From contig NC_053042.1 in the NCBI RefSeq assembly GCF_003473485.1, forward strand, positions 50,927,762-50,991,761: DNA of 64,000 nucleotides, in the 5' to 3' direction. Of the stretch, positions 48,597-58,795 are shown piece after piece. The notes under the pieces were generated by a model. The model worked only from the letters and a program-made list of their open reading frames with translations. It searched no databases and was not told the origin of the DNA. Source of the stretch: Medicago truncatula. Lineage: Eukaryota; Streptophyta; Magnoliopsida; Fabales; Fabaceae. Position 1 is the first letter of the stretch; each line of letters begins with the position of its first letter. Made by a program: the position numbers and the translations under genes.

Positions 48597-49096
48597 GGGT
48601 TAAATATGTTTTTGGTCCCTATAAATATACCAACTTTTCGTTTTAGTCCCTCTAAAATTTTCCTTCAACTTTTAGTCCTCCAAAAATTTTCCATCTTCAC
48701 TTTTGGTCCCTCTTTTAAAGTAAACTCATATGTAGAATTCACATTTTTGAATAAAAGTTTGCAGAAAAATTCATAATATTATAAGAATCTCTCCTAAAAA
48801 AATTTAGAATTTTTCAACAAAACATGAATTTAATATGAATTTTTATATTTTTTATGGTTAAAAATTCATATTAAATTTATGTTTTGTTAAAAAATTCTAA
48901 TTTTTTTTGGGAAATATTTTTACAATATTCTACACATTTCTGCACAATTTCATTAAAAAATACTAAAATTAACTTAAAAATAGGGACTATAAGTAGTGAT
49001 TGAAAATTTTATAGGGACTAAAAGTTGAAGGAAAATTTTAGAGGGACTAAAACGAAAAGTTGGTATATTTATAGGGACTAAAAACATATTTAACCC
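48597..49096. mobile_element. Foldback MULE-type MITE with perfect 9-bp target duplication
   Basis: 500 bp beginning GGGTTAAATATGTTTTTGGT and ending in its inverse ACATATTTAACCC. The arms are inverted over about 100 bp (CCAACTTTTCGTTTTAGTCC and reverse). ATAAATAAA flanks both sides (48588-48596, 49097-49105). I know this end sequence as abundant in legume genomes. Confidence 0.88.
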
Positions 49097-49488
49097 ATAA
49101 ATAAATAAATGATTTTCTTTTACAAAATTAAATAATTTAACACAAGCATTATTGTTTTACAATAGCCATATTTTAATAATCAAATAGCAACGGATGATGC
49201 ACCCAACAAACGATTAAAACACCTGTCAAATTCTTACACCATCATCATTGGATACATCTCTTAACATTCCTCCAAATATAACCTACAAAATTGAAAAATT
49301 TAAAGAGTGATATTTCAGATTCATCCCACTGTTTATAACCACAACCTATCTCACATTCTTTTTCCACTCAATCATACAATTTCACTTAATCTCCACATGT
49401 TTTCATACAATGGTTACCGGCCCATTTAATAAAAGTAAAGTCTAAAAAGGTTAGTTATAATTTGTTAATAGGTAGTTTGTTTTGTTAG

Positions 49489-49528
49489 AAGGTAGTTAGT
49501 TTGTTGATTCTCTAGTGACTCTATATAC
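49489..49528 (+). promoter_or_regulatory. Conserved promoter block of PAH gene 2
   Basis: AGGTAGTTAGTTTGTTGATT then CTCTAGTGACTCTATATAC. TATA element CTATATA at about 49521, some 110 bp before the ATG. Confidence 0.65.
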
Positions 49529-49631
49529 AGAACAATCTCATGTACTCATTTACCCTTTAAATTTTTGGTTAGGTTTTGTTTTGAATTGGAAAGAATTAAA
49601 CAGTGTTATTTTCTTAACATTTGCCTTCAAG

Positions 49632-50000
49632 ATGAGAAGATCCAGAGTAAATGCCAATATTGGTGAAGCTGAAGCACTTGCATTTATAATGAAAGTGAAA
49701 TATGAGTTTCAAGATAAGAGGGAAAAGTATGAAGAATTTTTAGAACTTATGAAAGATTTCAAGGCCCAAAGAATTGATACAGAAGCTGTGAAAGAAAGAG
49801 TTATGGAGTTATTTAAAGAACATCAATATTTGATTTCAAGATTCAACATCTTCATGCCATCAGGACATGAAATCTCACTTCCATTGGATGATGATCAACA
49901 AGAAAGTGATGGATTAGAGTTCAAAGATGAACATAATGATGATGAACTTCAAGGTGATGGAGTGGCACTCAAAGATGAGCAGAAAAATGATGAAGAATAA
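49632..50000 (+). CDS. PAH gene 2: single paired-amphipathic-helix protein (122 aa)
   Basis: ATG at 49632 ([18 protein letters not shown]). One PAH domain at about 18-77: [52 protein letters not shown]. The acidic tail ([20 protein letters not shown]) ends KNDEE. It is the closest relative of PAH gene 1 in this window, sharing the MRR start, promoter block and tail pattern. The frame is open upstream of the ATG but only through non-ATG triplets. No HDAC-interaction domain. Complete as a small protein by all visible signs; function unproven. Confidence 0.82.
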   Translation: MRRSRVNANIGEAEALAFIMKVKYEFQDKREKYEEFLELMKDFKAQRIDTEAVKERVMELFKEHQYLISRFNIFMPSGHEISLPLDDDQQESDGLEFKDEHNDDELQGDGVALKDEQKNDEE

Positions 50001-50668
50001 CAGGTTCTTTGGTGTTTTTGCTCTTTCCTTGAATTGTTGTATGAAATGAATTTCATGATGAGTACTATGCAAGTTACATCACATGTAACATTTCCATCTC
50101 TTGTGTCAATTTAGCTGCAAATTTTTTCCATTGTACGTATACTTAGAAGAGTGCCATTTCTTTCAACTAGTAGTGTCTACACAGCAAGTACATAGAATTG
50201 TATCAATTGATATTCATATCACAACTCATTTTTTATTACAAGAAAATTGCTTATTTTGAAATATTCAATCTCTGTCTTACATAATCTCGGTTGTCCATTT
50301 TAATATTTAACTTGATATTTCAGAGAATTTGATTATATGTGATATCATATTTTAATTCTAGTTTATAACTTTATAGTAAGACATTTAAATGTACAAAATG
50401 TTAATGTAAATTAATAAACTTAAATTACTGAAAAAGTTAAAAAATATATAATTGAATCAAAAGTGCAAAACTTAAAATAATAATAATAGTAAAATATTAT
50501 CCATATATTTTAGGTTTACCTAAGTAGACCTGAAATGTTTTTTATGACTTGTGGTATATGGTCCTTTTGGCTAAAAATAAAGTGACTTGATTCTAAGTTA
50601 GGCTTGACTAGGTTTTTGTAGGCTGACTTAACCTACTTCCATAATGTAAGAGATTAAAATTATGATGT
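50001..50668. other. PAH gene 2 3' flank
   Basis: Has the family-specific downstream module at 50190-50285 (AGAATTGTATCAATTGATAT, CAAGAAAATTGCTTAT). No gene. Confidence 0.5.
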
Positions 50669-50801
50669 CCTGGGGTACTGGTTAAGGTATCTAAAAAAAG
50701 AAAAATTAAATTAAAAAAGACACTTTTTTTATTTTTGAGAAACTGATTACACAGTTTTCGATGCAAAACTACTATATTTGTTTCCTTAACCAGTGCCCTG
50801 G
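50669..50801. mobile_element. Short MITE with CCTGGGGTACTGGTTAAGG end
   Basis: 133 bp. Left end CCTGGGGTACTGGTTAAGG, right end CCTTAACCAGTGCCCTGG, an imperfect inverted repeat of about 18 bp. Interior AT-rich. Confidence 0.6.
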
Positions 50802-51174
50802 ACTGGTTAACATTTCCCTAAATTATTACTTACATTCAATATTATTATTTATTAATTATTATGATTTTTTTATGGTAGATTATGAGTTTCTAATTCAACT
50901 ATAACTTGAGAACAAAAAGTTTATTTTTTATTTTTTGGTAGTGGCTGGGGTTTGAACCCCCTGTATATATTCATTATCTTTAGTCTATACAAACTGAATT
51001 AAGCTCAGGACACAAAAAAGTTTCTTTGAACCTCGTAAAAAAATGTTCATTTATTTCGAAAACTAAAAAATTAGATGAATAAGTATGACATCACAAAATC
51101 TTTTTAAAAAAAAAAAGTATAACATCACATTTTTATTTTTGTTTAATTAAAAGCCCAATTATATTAAAAAAATA

Positions 51175-51248
51175 ACTTCCGTGGCCGGGAGTCAAACCCG
51201 GTACCTATATCAACTTCATGGTTGAGAAAACTCCATTGTGCTACTACA
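51175..51248 (-). mobile_element. tRNA-like (SINE-type) fragment
   Basis: On the minus strand GTAGCACAATGGAG is followed by GGTACCGGGTTTGACTCCC, resembling Pol III A- and B-box spacing of a tRNA-derived SINE head. No clear tail or target duplication. Confidence 0.35.
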
Positions 51249-51553
51249 GAATTGTTGTAATTAGCAGTATAAATCATATAATTTATTCTATGAACTGATA
51301 TCACGCCATAAGCAATTCAATTACAATAGCAATTTTTTATTTTTTTTTATTCTAAACAGCAAAAAGTTTAATAATTTTTTTTACAAGTGCATTACTAGAT
51401 GTTATTTTAGAGGAAAAAAAAAGTTAAAGCTACGTACTATATAATAATATAACAAATTCTTTAAAAAAACATAACAAATATTTACTGAAAACAATAAAAT
51501 ATATTCATATGACAAATCTTAATTTGCTATGTTCAAAAGTGTTTAAAGTCTAC

Positions 51554-51731
51554 TTTTTTTTTTTTTTTTTGGCTTTATCACCGGTTTTCAACCCTGACGA
51601 ACGACTAATCTGGCTCATGCGTAGAGGCATACGCACTGGCCAAACGTTGTTCCCCTAGGAATCAAACCCGGTATTCCCCAGATACGTCCTTGGAAGGATC
51701 TCGTTGCCACTGGAGCCCAAACAACTTGATT
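51554..51731 (-). mobile_element. tRNA-derived SINE
   Basis: On the minus strand: an A-box-like GGCTCCAGTGGCAACGAG, a B-box-like GGTTTGATTCC at about 51659-51669, and a 3' poly-A (the T-run at 51554-51571). The flanks TTTAAAGTCTAC and TTTAAAATCTAC (51542-51553, 51732-51743) match 11 of 12 and are a plausible target duplication. Family not named. Confidence 0.6.
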
Positions 51732-51743
51732 TTTAAAATCTAC

Positions 51744-52668
51744 TTTAGTATCATTATCTTTCACTCAACGTTTTACCTAAGATCTTAAATTATGTCCGAT
51801 TCATTCCTTCAAAATAATAATAATAATAATAATAATTCTGATTCACACATTTAAGTAACCCTCCGGCCTTCACGATTTGATTCATCAACTGATCCATATT
51901 ATTTCTTTTCCATTTCATAGCCTTAAATTACTGAAAAAAAGTAAACAAATATATAATTTAATCACAATTATAAATTTAATATAATAATAGTGATAAAAAA
52001 TTATCATCCATATTTACTTAAGTAGACTTTTTTTTTACTAATCTACTTAAGTAGACTTAAAAAGACATTTTTATGACGACTTGTTTAGCTTAAAAAAGAA
52101 TTAACTTTCTCTATTTTAAAAAGTCTAATGAGACATAATTCTGATGTAAACTAAACCGTAGGTCTTTGTAGGCTGACCAAACCTATTCTATTATATATGA
52201 GATTCAAACTATTATTTTTACCATATTCAATATTATTATATGTTGTCAAAAAAAATATTATTATGAGTCTTTAAACGAGAAAATCTTTTGATGGTTGCTC
52301 AATATGTATCTCAAATTTGCTTATGATGGAATCATAACTTTCAATCGACTATTTTTGTGTGTAAATTTCAGTCGGAACATAATTCCCTATCGGTTTTTTT
52401 CAATAACTCATACGTTTTTTCAATCGGATCATAATTTTTGAATAATTCTTACATATATTTTATTTTACTGAAAGGTAAAAATGTTTTAACCCACAAACGG
52501 GCCCAATATGACTGTGTTGTGCGTAGATAATTGCAGTTGGAGGAAGACATGTTGCTAATCTCAACAACCGTATGCTAGCATAGCATCATCATTTCCTGCT
52601 TCAGGTTTTCCTGTTGAATTTAATCAAATAGAGTGTTGTTATTTTCTCTTCTAGGTGAACAATTTCAG
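51744..52668. other. AT-rich spacer
   Basis: An AAT-type microsatellite at 51808-51836; otherwise nothing recognised. Confidence 0.4.
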
Positions 52669-53460
52669 CAGTGAAGATGAAGCCGTGATTCGTAAAGCAG
52701 TGGCGTTTGTAATGGAAGTAGAACATGTGTTTCATGATGTGTTACGATAGTTGGTGTTCTCAAAGATGGATTGATGGCGTTGTTTAATACTACACTATAT
52801 GACGTCATATTTATATCAATCAAAGTAATCTTCTTTTTTAACTAATATATTAATATATAAATGCAAATGTTATCATATAAGATAAAATGTTGTTCGATTT
52901 ATATTTGTAAAGTATCAAATTTTTATTATAGATACTTAATTTGCCATCTTTTTTTTTTATCAATCAAAATAATTACTTGACCTTTTACCTCATGAACATT
53001 CATATGATCCCTTCCTTCTAAGGCTTTTGAATATTGAGTTCTGCTTTGTTTTTTTATTTTTCCCTTCAAGTTTGACGAGTTCATGAAACTCCTACATGAT
53101 TTTGGTGCCAAAAGAATTGATAAAAGAGTTGTCAAAGAAGGAGTTATGGAGTTGTTTAAAGAGCATCAAGATTTAATTTCAAGATTCAGCATCTTCTTGC
53201 AACCAGGACATGAAATTTCATTTCCATTGGATAATGATCAACATGTACAACGAGGTGATGAAGCAATGTCGCTTGTAACAGCGGTTAAAGTTGCATTTCA
53301 AAATAAGAGGGAAAAGTATGGTGAAAATTCCTGAAACTCCTAGTTAATTACCATGCCAAAAGAATTGATTTACTTTTGGGACTCAACACTTTCTTGCCAC
53401 CGGGACACAAAATCTCATTTCCATTGGGTGGTGACGGATTGAAACTGTCTAAGAAAACAA
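52669..53460 (+). pseudogene. PAH gene 3: rearranged and truncated double-PAH pseudogene
   Basis: Remains of PAH coding sequence in two parts. 52677-52740 matches the domain start of PAH gene 1 (AVAFVMEVEHVFHDV) and soon stops. From 52970 the sequence follows the 5' leader of PAH gene 5 (CAATCAAAATAATTACTTGA, TTCCCTTCAAG) and then jumps straight to mid-domain (FDEFMKLLHDFGAKRIDKRV at 53071 onward), so the start codon and first helix are missing. Most of a first PAH and the start of a second follow (MSLVTAVKVAFQNKREKYGE) before a stop at 53332, with further out-of-frame pieces (LLGLNTFLPPGHKIS-like) to 53440. The first ATG, at 53083, is within the helix. Probably non-functional. Confidence 0.8.
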
Positions 53461-54257
53461 AATTGTTGCATACTATGAATAAGTTTAATCAAAGGTATAG
53501 TGTTTTTAACAATCGTGGATAATTCTTCCACGTAGTGTTTTTATTTATGTACTATGAGAGCATTTTTGAAAGTGTTCATGGTTTATGGGTACGGATCAAC
53601 CCACAAACCCGCTCACCCAAACCAACCCACATTTTAACCAAACACAATCAACTCATTCAAACTCAATATGTTTGGTTTGGATGGTGGATTTGCCATTTTG
53701 AACCCGCAAAGTTAATATGTTGATATGCCATATTGTTTTTATTTTTATTTATAAATTGTCTAGCACATTCTTGACCATAAATCTATTTCTTTATTATAGT
53801 ATAGTTTTTATTAATTGTAAAAACCAAAGCACATATCTAATGTGAGAGATTTCTGACTTTTATTCTAATTGAGAGAACTCTTACCCTTTAACTTTTGTTT
53901 TAGATGATGATAATTTTTTTTTTTTTTTTGACTTGATTCAAATTGTGGAAGAATTTTTAATCATTTAATATAAAATGCATAAGGTCCAATACAAACTTAC
54001 TATTTTTAACTTTTTAATATATGCAAATTTTATAATGGCATATTCAAAATGAGAATTTTTCTAAGAGAGCCGATCGACATTTTCAAAATCACCCCACTTA
54101 CAATGAGTTTACCTATTTACTTGTTCGGACACTCACATTCGCATGGATTAAATATTTATTTGATTTTCAGATTTAGTTAACTTTTTCTTCATATACTAAA
54201 AATATCAGTAAACACAATCAAAATAATTCCTTAACCTTTTACCACCTGAACATTCAT
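53461..54257. other. Spacer, nothing recognised
   Basis: AT-rich. 53580-53710 has CCCACAAACCCGC and AACCCACATT runs but no gene. Confidence 0.4.
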
Positions 54258-54655
54258 ATGTCTTGTTGAATATGGTTCAATTTGATATTAGTTCAAGCAT
54301 GCATTCTCAACTCTGTAGTTTGATTACTTGCTATCCACACCTTCACTCAACATTCTAGTTGGAAAGTGAGTTACGATCAGTTTTGGTTGTTATGCTGTTG
54401 TAACTGATTTTGGTTTGTGGATAAAGGATGTATATATAAAGCCTTTTAGCTGGAGTAATGAATGACTAGTGAATTTCATATGAAAAATTGAGTAGTGATA
54501 AAAACAGTTTTAGTGTCTTTGAAAACTCTGAGCAAGGTAACCAATTTTCTTGTGCTCACTTTCTTCTCTTGGAATTTCTTTCTTCTGTTTTGCATGTTCA
54601 TTGTCATAAATTGTGATTTCATCATAATTTAACTGAATTTAATTGAGCAAGGTAT
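54258..54655 (+). promoter_or_regulatory. Copy-specific insertion carrying the putative promoter of PAH gene 4
   Basis: In PAH genes 1, 3 and 5 the leader runs from a CATTCATAT-like block almost directly into CTTCC(T)CTATACC. In gene 4 these two blocks are separated by about 400 bp containing a good TATA element, GTATATATAAAGCC, near 54429. The insert starts TGTTGAATATGG and has possible CA ends, so it may be a solo-LTR fossil, but I could not find a matching target duplication. Confidence 0.4.
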
Positions 54656-54715
54656 CTTCCCTCTATACTTTTTAATGTTTGGTTCGGCTTTGTTTTCGTA
54701 ATTTTTCCCTTCAAG

Positions 54716-55249
54716 ATGAACAGCTCAAGAAGAACAGGTCCCTTGATTGATGATGCAAGGGTGCTTGTAAAGGACGTAGAAGCTGTGTTTCAAGATAAGA
54801 GGGAAATGTATGAAGAATTCGTGAAACTCCTACAAGATTTCGGCGCCAAAAGAATTGATAGAAGAGTCGTCAAAGAAGGAGTTACGGAGTTGTTGAAAGA
54901 ACATCAAGATTTAATTTTAAGATTCAACATCTTCTTGCCACCAGGACATGAAATCTCACTTCCATTGGATGATGATTTACAACAACGTGATCGATCAGCA
55001 CTCGAAGATCGAGCAATGGCGTTTTTAACAGAAGTTAAGGTTACATTTGAAGATAAGATGGAAAAGTTCAATGAATTCTTGAAACTCCTAGCTGATTACC
55101 AAGCCAAAAGAATTGATGTAAGAGTTGTCAAAGAAGGAATGATGGAGTTGTTTAAAGACCATAAAAATTTACTTTCAGGATTCAACACCTTCTTGCCAGA
55201 GGGACACAAAATCTCACTTTCATTGGATGGTGATAGAACAACAAGGTGA
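54716..55249 (+). CDS. PAH gene 4: double paired-amphipathic-helix protein (177 aa)
   Basis: ATG at 54716 (MNSSRRTGPLIDDARVLVKD). Two PAH domains: about 16-75 ([60 protein letters not shown]) and about 101-161 (VKVTFEDKMEKFNEFLKLLA, RIDVRVVKEGMMELFKDHKN, GFNTFLPEGHKISLSLDGD). Relative to gene 5 one base is gained after GGTGAT (55231 region), so the protein ends DGDRTTR; the acidic tail seen in its paralogues (DDGLELKDDEQ) lies just past the stop in another frame. Both helical domains are unaffected. Intronless. Likely a nuclear protein-interaction module without HDAC-binding part; function inferred only. Confidence 0.82.
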   Translation: MNSSRRTGPLIDDARVLVKDVEAVFQDKREMYEEFVKLLQDFGAKRIDRRVVKEGVTELLKEHQDLILRFNIFLPPGHEISLPLDDDLQQRDRSALEDRAMAFLTEVKVTFEDKMEKFNEFLKLLADYQAKRIDVRVVKEGMMELFKDHKNLLSGFNTFLPEGHKISLSLDGDRTTR

Positions 55250-56000
55250 TGATGGATTAGAGTTGAAAGATGATGAACAATAATAAGTTTGATTACAATC
55301 GTGCGTATAGAAATTCCTAGTTTGATCTATAAAATGACAGGTTCTTTGGTCCTTTTTCTCTTTTCTTGAATTGTTGTATGAAACAAATTCTTCAGCATAG
55401 CAATACACAAGCATCTGTTAGATTGTTCAGTGTGAATTTCACAGTCAATTTTTTCCATTGTATACTTTGTAGAGTGCAAATTCTTTCAACTATTATTGAA
55501 ATTTTCAATCTTTCTGCCTTACATAATACAAAAAAGATGGATCATGATTTGTTGTCCTGGTACATAGAATTGTATCAATTGATTGATATTCATAGCACAA
55601 CTCACATTTAAGTACAAGAAAGTAGCTTATCTAGAAATCTGCAATCTATGTATTACATAATACAAAGAGGCTTATCATTTTTTCTATAAGAGCTAGTAGC
55701 TAGAAGCAAAATCACGTGAAGATAGGATTTTCGTGATTTTCACACTGAAGTTCATTGTTCAACTCATTTTTTCATAAATGTATCCAACATAATTAAAAAA
55801 AAAAATGTCCAACATAAACTATTTAATAAAAAAAAACATTCAACTAACTTTTCACTAAAATCAATTCATTCGTAATCAACTAACACTTGGAATGAAATGA
55901 ATAATAAGGTATGGCATAAAAAATGGGTGGATAACAGATTTTCTTTTTGTTAAAGTTGGTGCAGAGTAATAAAATATGGTTTTTTTTTTATATTACCTTT
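55250..56000. other. PAH gene 4 3' flank with downstream modules
   Basis: Family block CTATAAAATGACAGGTTCTT at 55331, then two partial downstream modules at 55495-55545 and 55558-55660 (CTTACATAATAC, AGAATTGTATCAATTGAT). No gene. Confidence 0.55.
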
Positions 56001-56141
56001 GAAGAATGGTGGGTAATTTATTCACCAACCAATGAAAATGAGCAATTTGTTGGTGGGGTCAAGATAGTTCATGTATACCACTTAAAAATGTGCTTATGTG
56101 GCTAATGTGTATTGGTTGGGGTAAATTACTCATCATTCTTC
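56001..56141. mobile_element. Short MITE with GAAGAATG ends
   Basis: 141 bp. GAAGAATGGTGGGTAATTTA at the left pairs with GTAAATTACTCATCATTCTTC at the right in inverted orientation over about 30 bp. No unambiguous target duplication. Confidence 0.65.
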
Positions 56142-56861
56142 TATGGGTACCCTAGTTGTCACCATAAAATATACGCCGTATAAAAGAGCATTTGTGCTCG
56201 TACATGAAACAAAATCCAAAACCATTATCATGCACTACGCAGCTTAAGCTTTCTAAGTTTTTGATAGAAACAAGTCAAACAAATATGAAACTATATCTAG
56301 GGAAACAAAAAGTTGTTGCACACACTAAATAAGTTTGTTAAAAAAATAGTCAACCTACAACACAAATGAAGCACTTTAATTTAGTGCAAACCACCAAATC
56401 CCATTCATAAAGAATTGAAGCCAAAAACAATAAAACTTACCAAAAAAAATGAAATTTGCTACTACCAAGCAAAAATCAAGTTTAAAAGACAATACCACGA
56501 CAAGTTGCAACCTCACAACATCAAGTTATTGCACCCTAAATTTAAAGTAACTTTGATTTATCTATTTGTAATCATAGTGTGACCTTTTTGTACACTCCAT
56601 AATGACCAAATGTATGAGATACATTCTGTTTACAAAGATAAAGGTATATATGCTATTATGCATATTACCAATTGGCTATATATGTCGTAACACAAACAAG
56701 CGTGAGAAAGTAAGAAATCAACCGCCATGCAAGTGTTGCAAATATTACACATAGAAAGCTTATAAATATAAAAGAGTGTTTCAAGACACTCGCTAATGTT
56801 TTTAAAAAATGCATGGAGGTACGCGTTAACATTTTTATTTTATTATTTTTTAATCTAATCA
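56142..56861. other. Spacer containing a duplicated 3'-end segment
   Basis: 56390-56600 is similar to 59735-59910, the 3' end of the minus-strand candidate gene at 59854-60130 (shared GAATTGAAGCCA, CTACCAAG, AACTTTGATTT). The coding part is not duplicated here. Confidence 0.5.
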
Positions 56862-57400
56862 AATTTTTTTTTTTTTTTTGAATCAGCCAAATTTATTAAA
56901 TCTTGCCGGCGTAAGACACACCAAGCAAGAACAGGAAAATTACAAGGTGCTGAAAATATGCGGAACATCAACCCACAAAAACGTCCCGTATACAAAAGGA
57001 ACCTAAACCCAAAAAAATAAAGATAGCTGCTAACCACCCCAAACCAAAAATTCTGTCAAAGAATTACTGCTGTAAAGCAGAACCGAACACAAACAGAGGA
57101 TAGAGGCGCGCCTGACAACTGAAATAGCATATCAGAGGAAGAAAAACTGAACAGAACTTTCCTGCTACAAACTAAAAACAGCAGCCGCGCACGGCGCACC
57201 AGCCAGAACCAATCCAAAAATAGTAGCACAAACCAATATAAACAAGACCTCCTCAAAAACTCGGAACGAAACAACTAACGCTTAAGACATTCCTTCGGAT
57301 TCCAACACCATTCATAATACATACAAACCGGAATATTGATCCGATTAAATGTCCACCTCCAAGATAAATATAAGTTATTATGTTTTGGGTCATACTTAGA
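56862..57400 (-). mobile_element. LINE, 5'-truncated 3' end (antisense)
   Basis: On the minus strand the sequence ends ATTTAATAAATTTGGCTGATTC followed by poly-A (T-run 56862-56879), the usual terminus of plant L1-like LINEs. GC content is higher than surroundings and includes GGCGCGCC-like and CCGCGCACGGCGC stretches. No reverse transcriptase domain is recognisable, so only the 3' UTR is likely retained. Its 5' border is uncertain. Confidence 0.6.
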
Positions 57401-58009
57401 CACTTATTAAGGAACGCCCGTTTGCGTTTCTGTTTAGTTTCCACTTTGTCACGTAGCACTACATTTTGTTAACTAGGTGAAAAGAAAAATTTGATTAATA
57501 GCAACACAACACTAACGACTATTTTACATACGTAGTGGTAGTGAGTAACGAGTAGGAGTAGTCAAAATAGCAACATTAAAAAAATTAATTAATCGTCATA
57601 TACCCCTCCAATTTTGTTTTATTTTAATATTTTAGATGTGAAAAATTTATGTTTCAAAATTTTAAAAAACAGGAAAATACAGAATACTAGTTTTTGAAAA
57701 GTGGAAAATAATGAACATTAAGACCAACACTTATTTTATATTTTACAATTTTTAGCTGCAGTCTCGGCCTCGACTTGGCTAAAGTCGATGATACAAATAT
57801 ATATATATTTCTTTTAAATGTGAAAATTTTATTTAAAAACCAGAAAATAAAAACACACACGTGTCTCTTTATATGAATATTGTTGTTTGTTTTATCTTTT
57901 AGTTCTTTTCTCCCCTTCAAATATTGTAGTGCAATTATTTTTCTTTCTATTTGGCATTGGCAATAGAAACACAGGCTAAGTTAGTTAAAAATAGTTAGAG
58001 TTCGTTGCT
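57401..58009. other. Spacer upstream of PAH gene 5
   Basis: AT-rich, nothing recognised. Confidence 0.4.
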
Positions 58010-58036
58010 AAGTAGTTAGTTTGTTGATTCTCTTGC

Positions 58037-58092
<56 letters not shown>
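58010..58092 (+). promoter_or_regulatory. PAH gene 5 promoter block with TATA region expanded to (AT)25
   Basis: AGTAGTTAGTTTGTTGATTC then TCTTGCGACT aligns with the promoter blocks of PAH genes 1 and 2, but the TATA element is replaced by an uninterrupted AT repeat at 58041-58090. Confidence 0.75.
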
Positions 58093-58095
<3 letters not shown>

Positions 58096-58218
58096 CTTGT
58101 GTACTTATTTGCAATCTTCTTTGTTATCAATCAAAATAATCACTTGACCTTTTACCTCTTCCTTCTATACCTTTTGAATTTTGGGTTCTGCTTTGTTTTC
58201 TTAATTCTTCCCTTCAAG

Positions 58219-58795
58219 ATGAACATCTCCAGTAGAACAAAACCCTTGATTGGTGATGCAATTAATGGAGTTTATAAAGGATGTAAAAGTTGTGCTTCAA
58301 GATAAGAAGGAAAAGTTTGATGATTTCATGAAACTCCTACATGATTTCAGGGCCAAAAGAATTGATAGAAGAGTCATCAAAGAAGGAATTATGGAGTTGT
58401 TGAAAGAACATCAAGATTTAATTTCAAGATTCAACATCTTCTTGCCACCAGGAGATGAAATCCCACTTCTATTCCCAACGTCGTTTGCAACAGCAGTTAA
58501 AGTTGCATTTCCATATAAGATGGAAAAGTATGATGAATTCTTGAAACTCGTAGTTGATTACAATGCCAAAAGAATTGATATGAGAGTTTTCAAAGAAGGA
58601 CTGATGGAGTTGTTTAAAGACCATAAAGATTTACTTTTGGGACTCAACACTTGGTTGCCAGAGGGACACAAAATCTCACTTCCATTGGATGGTGATGAAC
58701 AACAAGGTGATGATGGATTAGAGTTGAAATATGAACTTCAAGTTGATGAAGCGGCAGCGGCACTCAAAGATGAAGAGAAAGATGACGAACAATAA
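58219..58795 (+). CDS. PAH gene 5: double paired-amphipathic-helix protein (179 aa from ATG 58256)
   Basis: Two PAH domains: EFIKDVKVVLQDKKEKFDDF ... RFNIFLPPGDE and TAVKVAFPYKMEKYDEFLKL ... LNTWLPEGHKIS, then an acidic tail (DDGLELKYELQVDEAAAALK) ending KDDEQ. The ATG homologous to that of gene 4 is at 58219 (MNISSRTKPLIGDA) but that frame ends at 58305; the domain is read from the next frame, whose first ATG is 58256 (MQLMEFIKDVK). So either translation starts at 58256, giving 179 aa with both domains nearly whole, or the gene is frameshifted at its 5' end. The two domains are otherwise open. The upstream short frame could reduce translation. Same inferred role as gene 4. Confidence 0.75.

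Noticed and set aside
51175-51731. Functional tRNA genes
   Set aside because: Only Pol III box-like motifs are present; no cloverleaf could be drawn by eye, and poly-A and flanking duplication point to SINEs.
57056-57459. Minus-strand frames of 68-72 codons
   Set aside because: They lie in the LINE 3' fragment and its flank and do not resemble reverse transcriptase.
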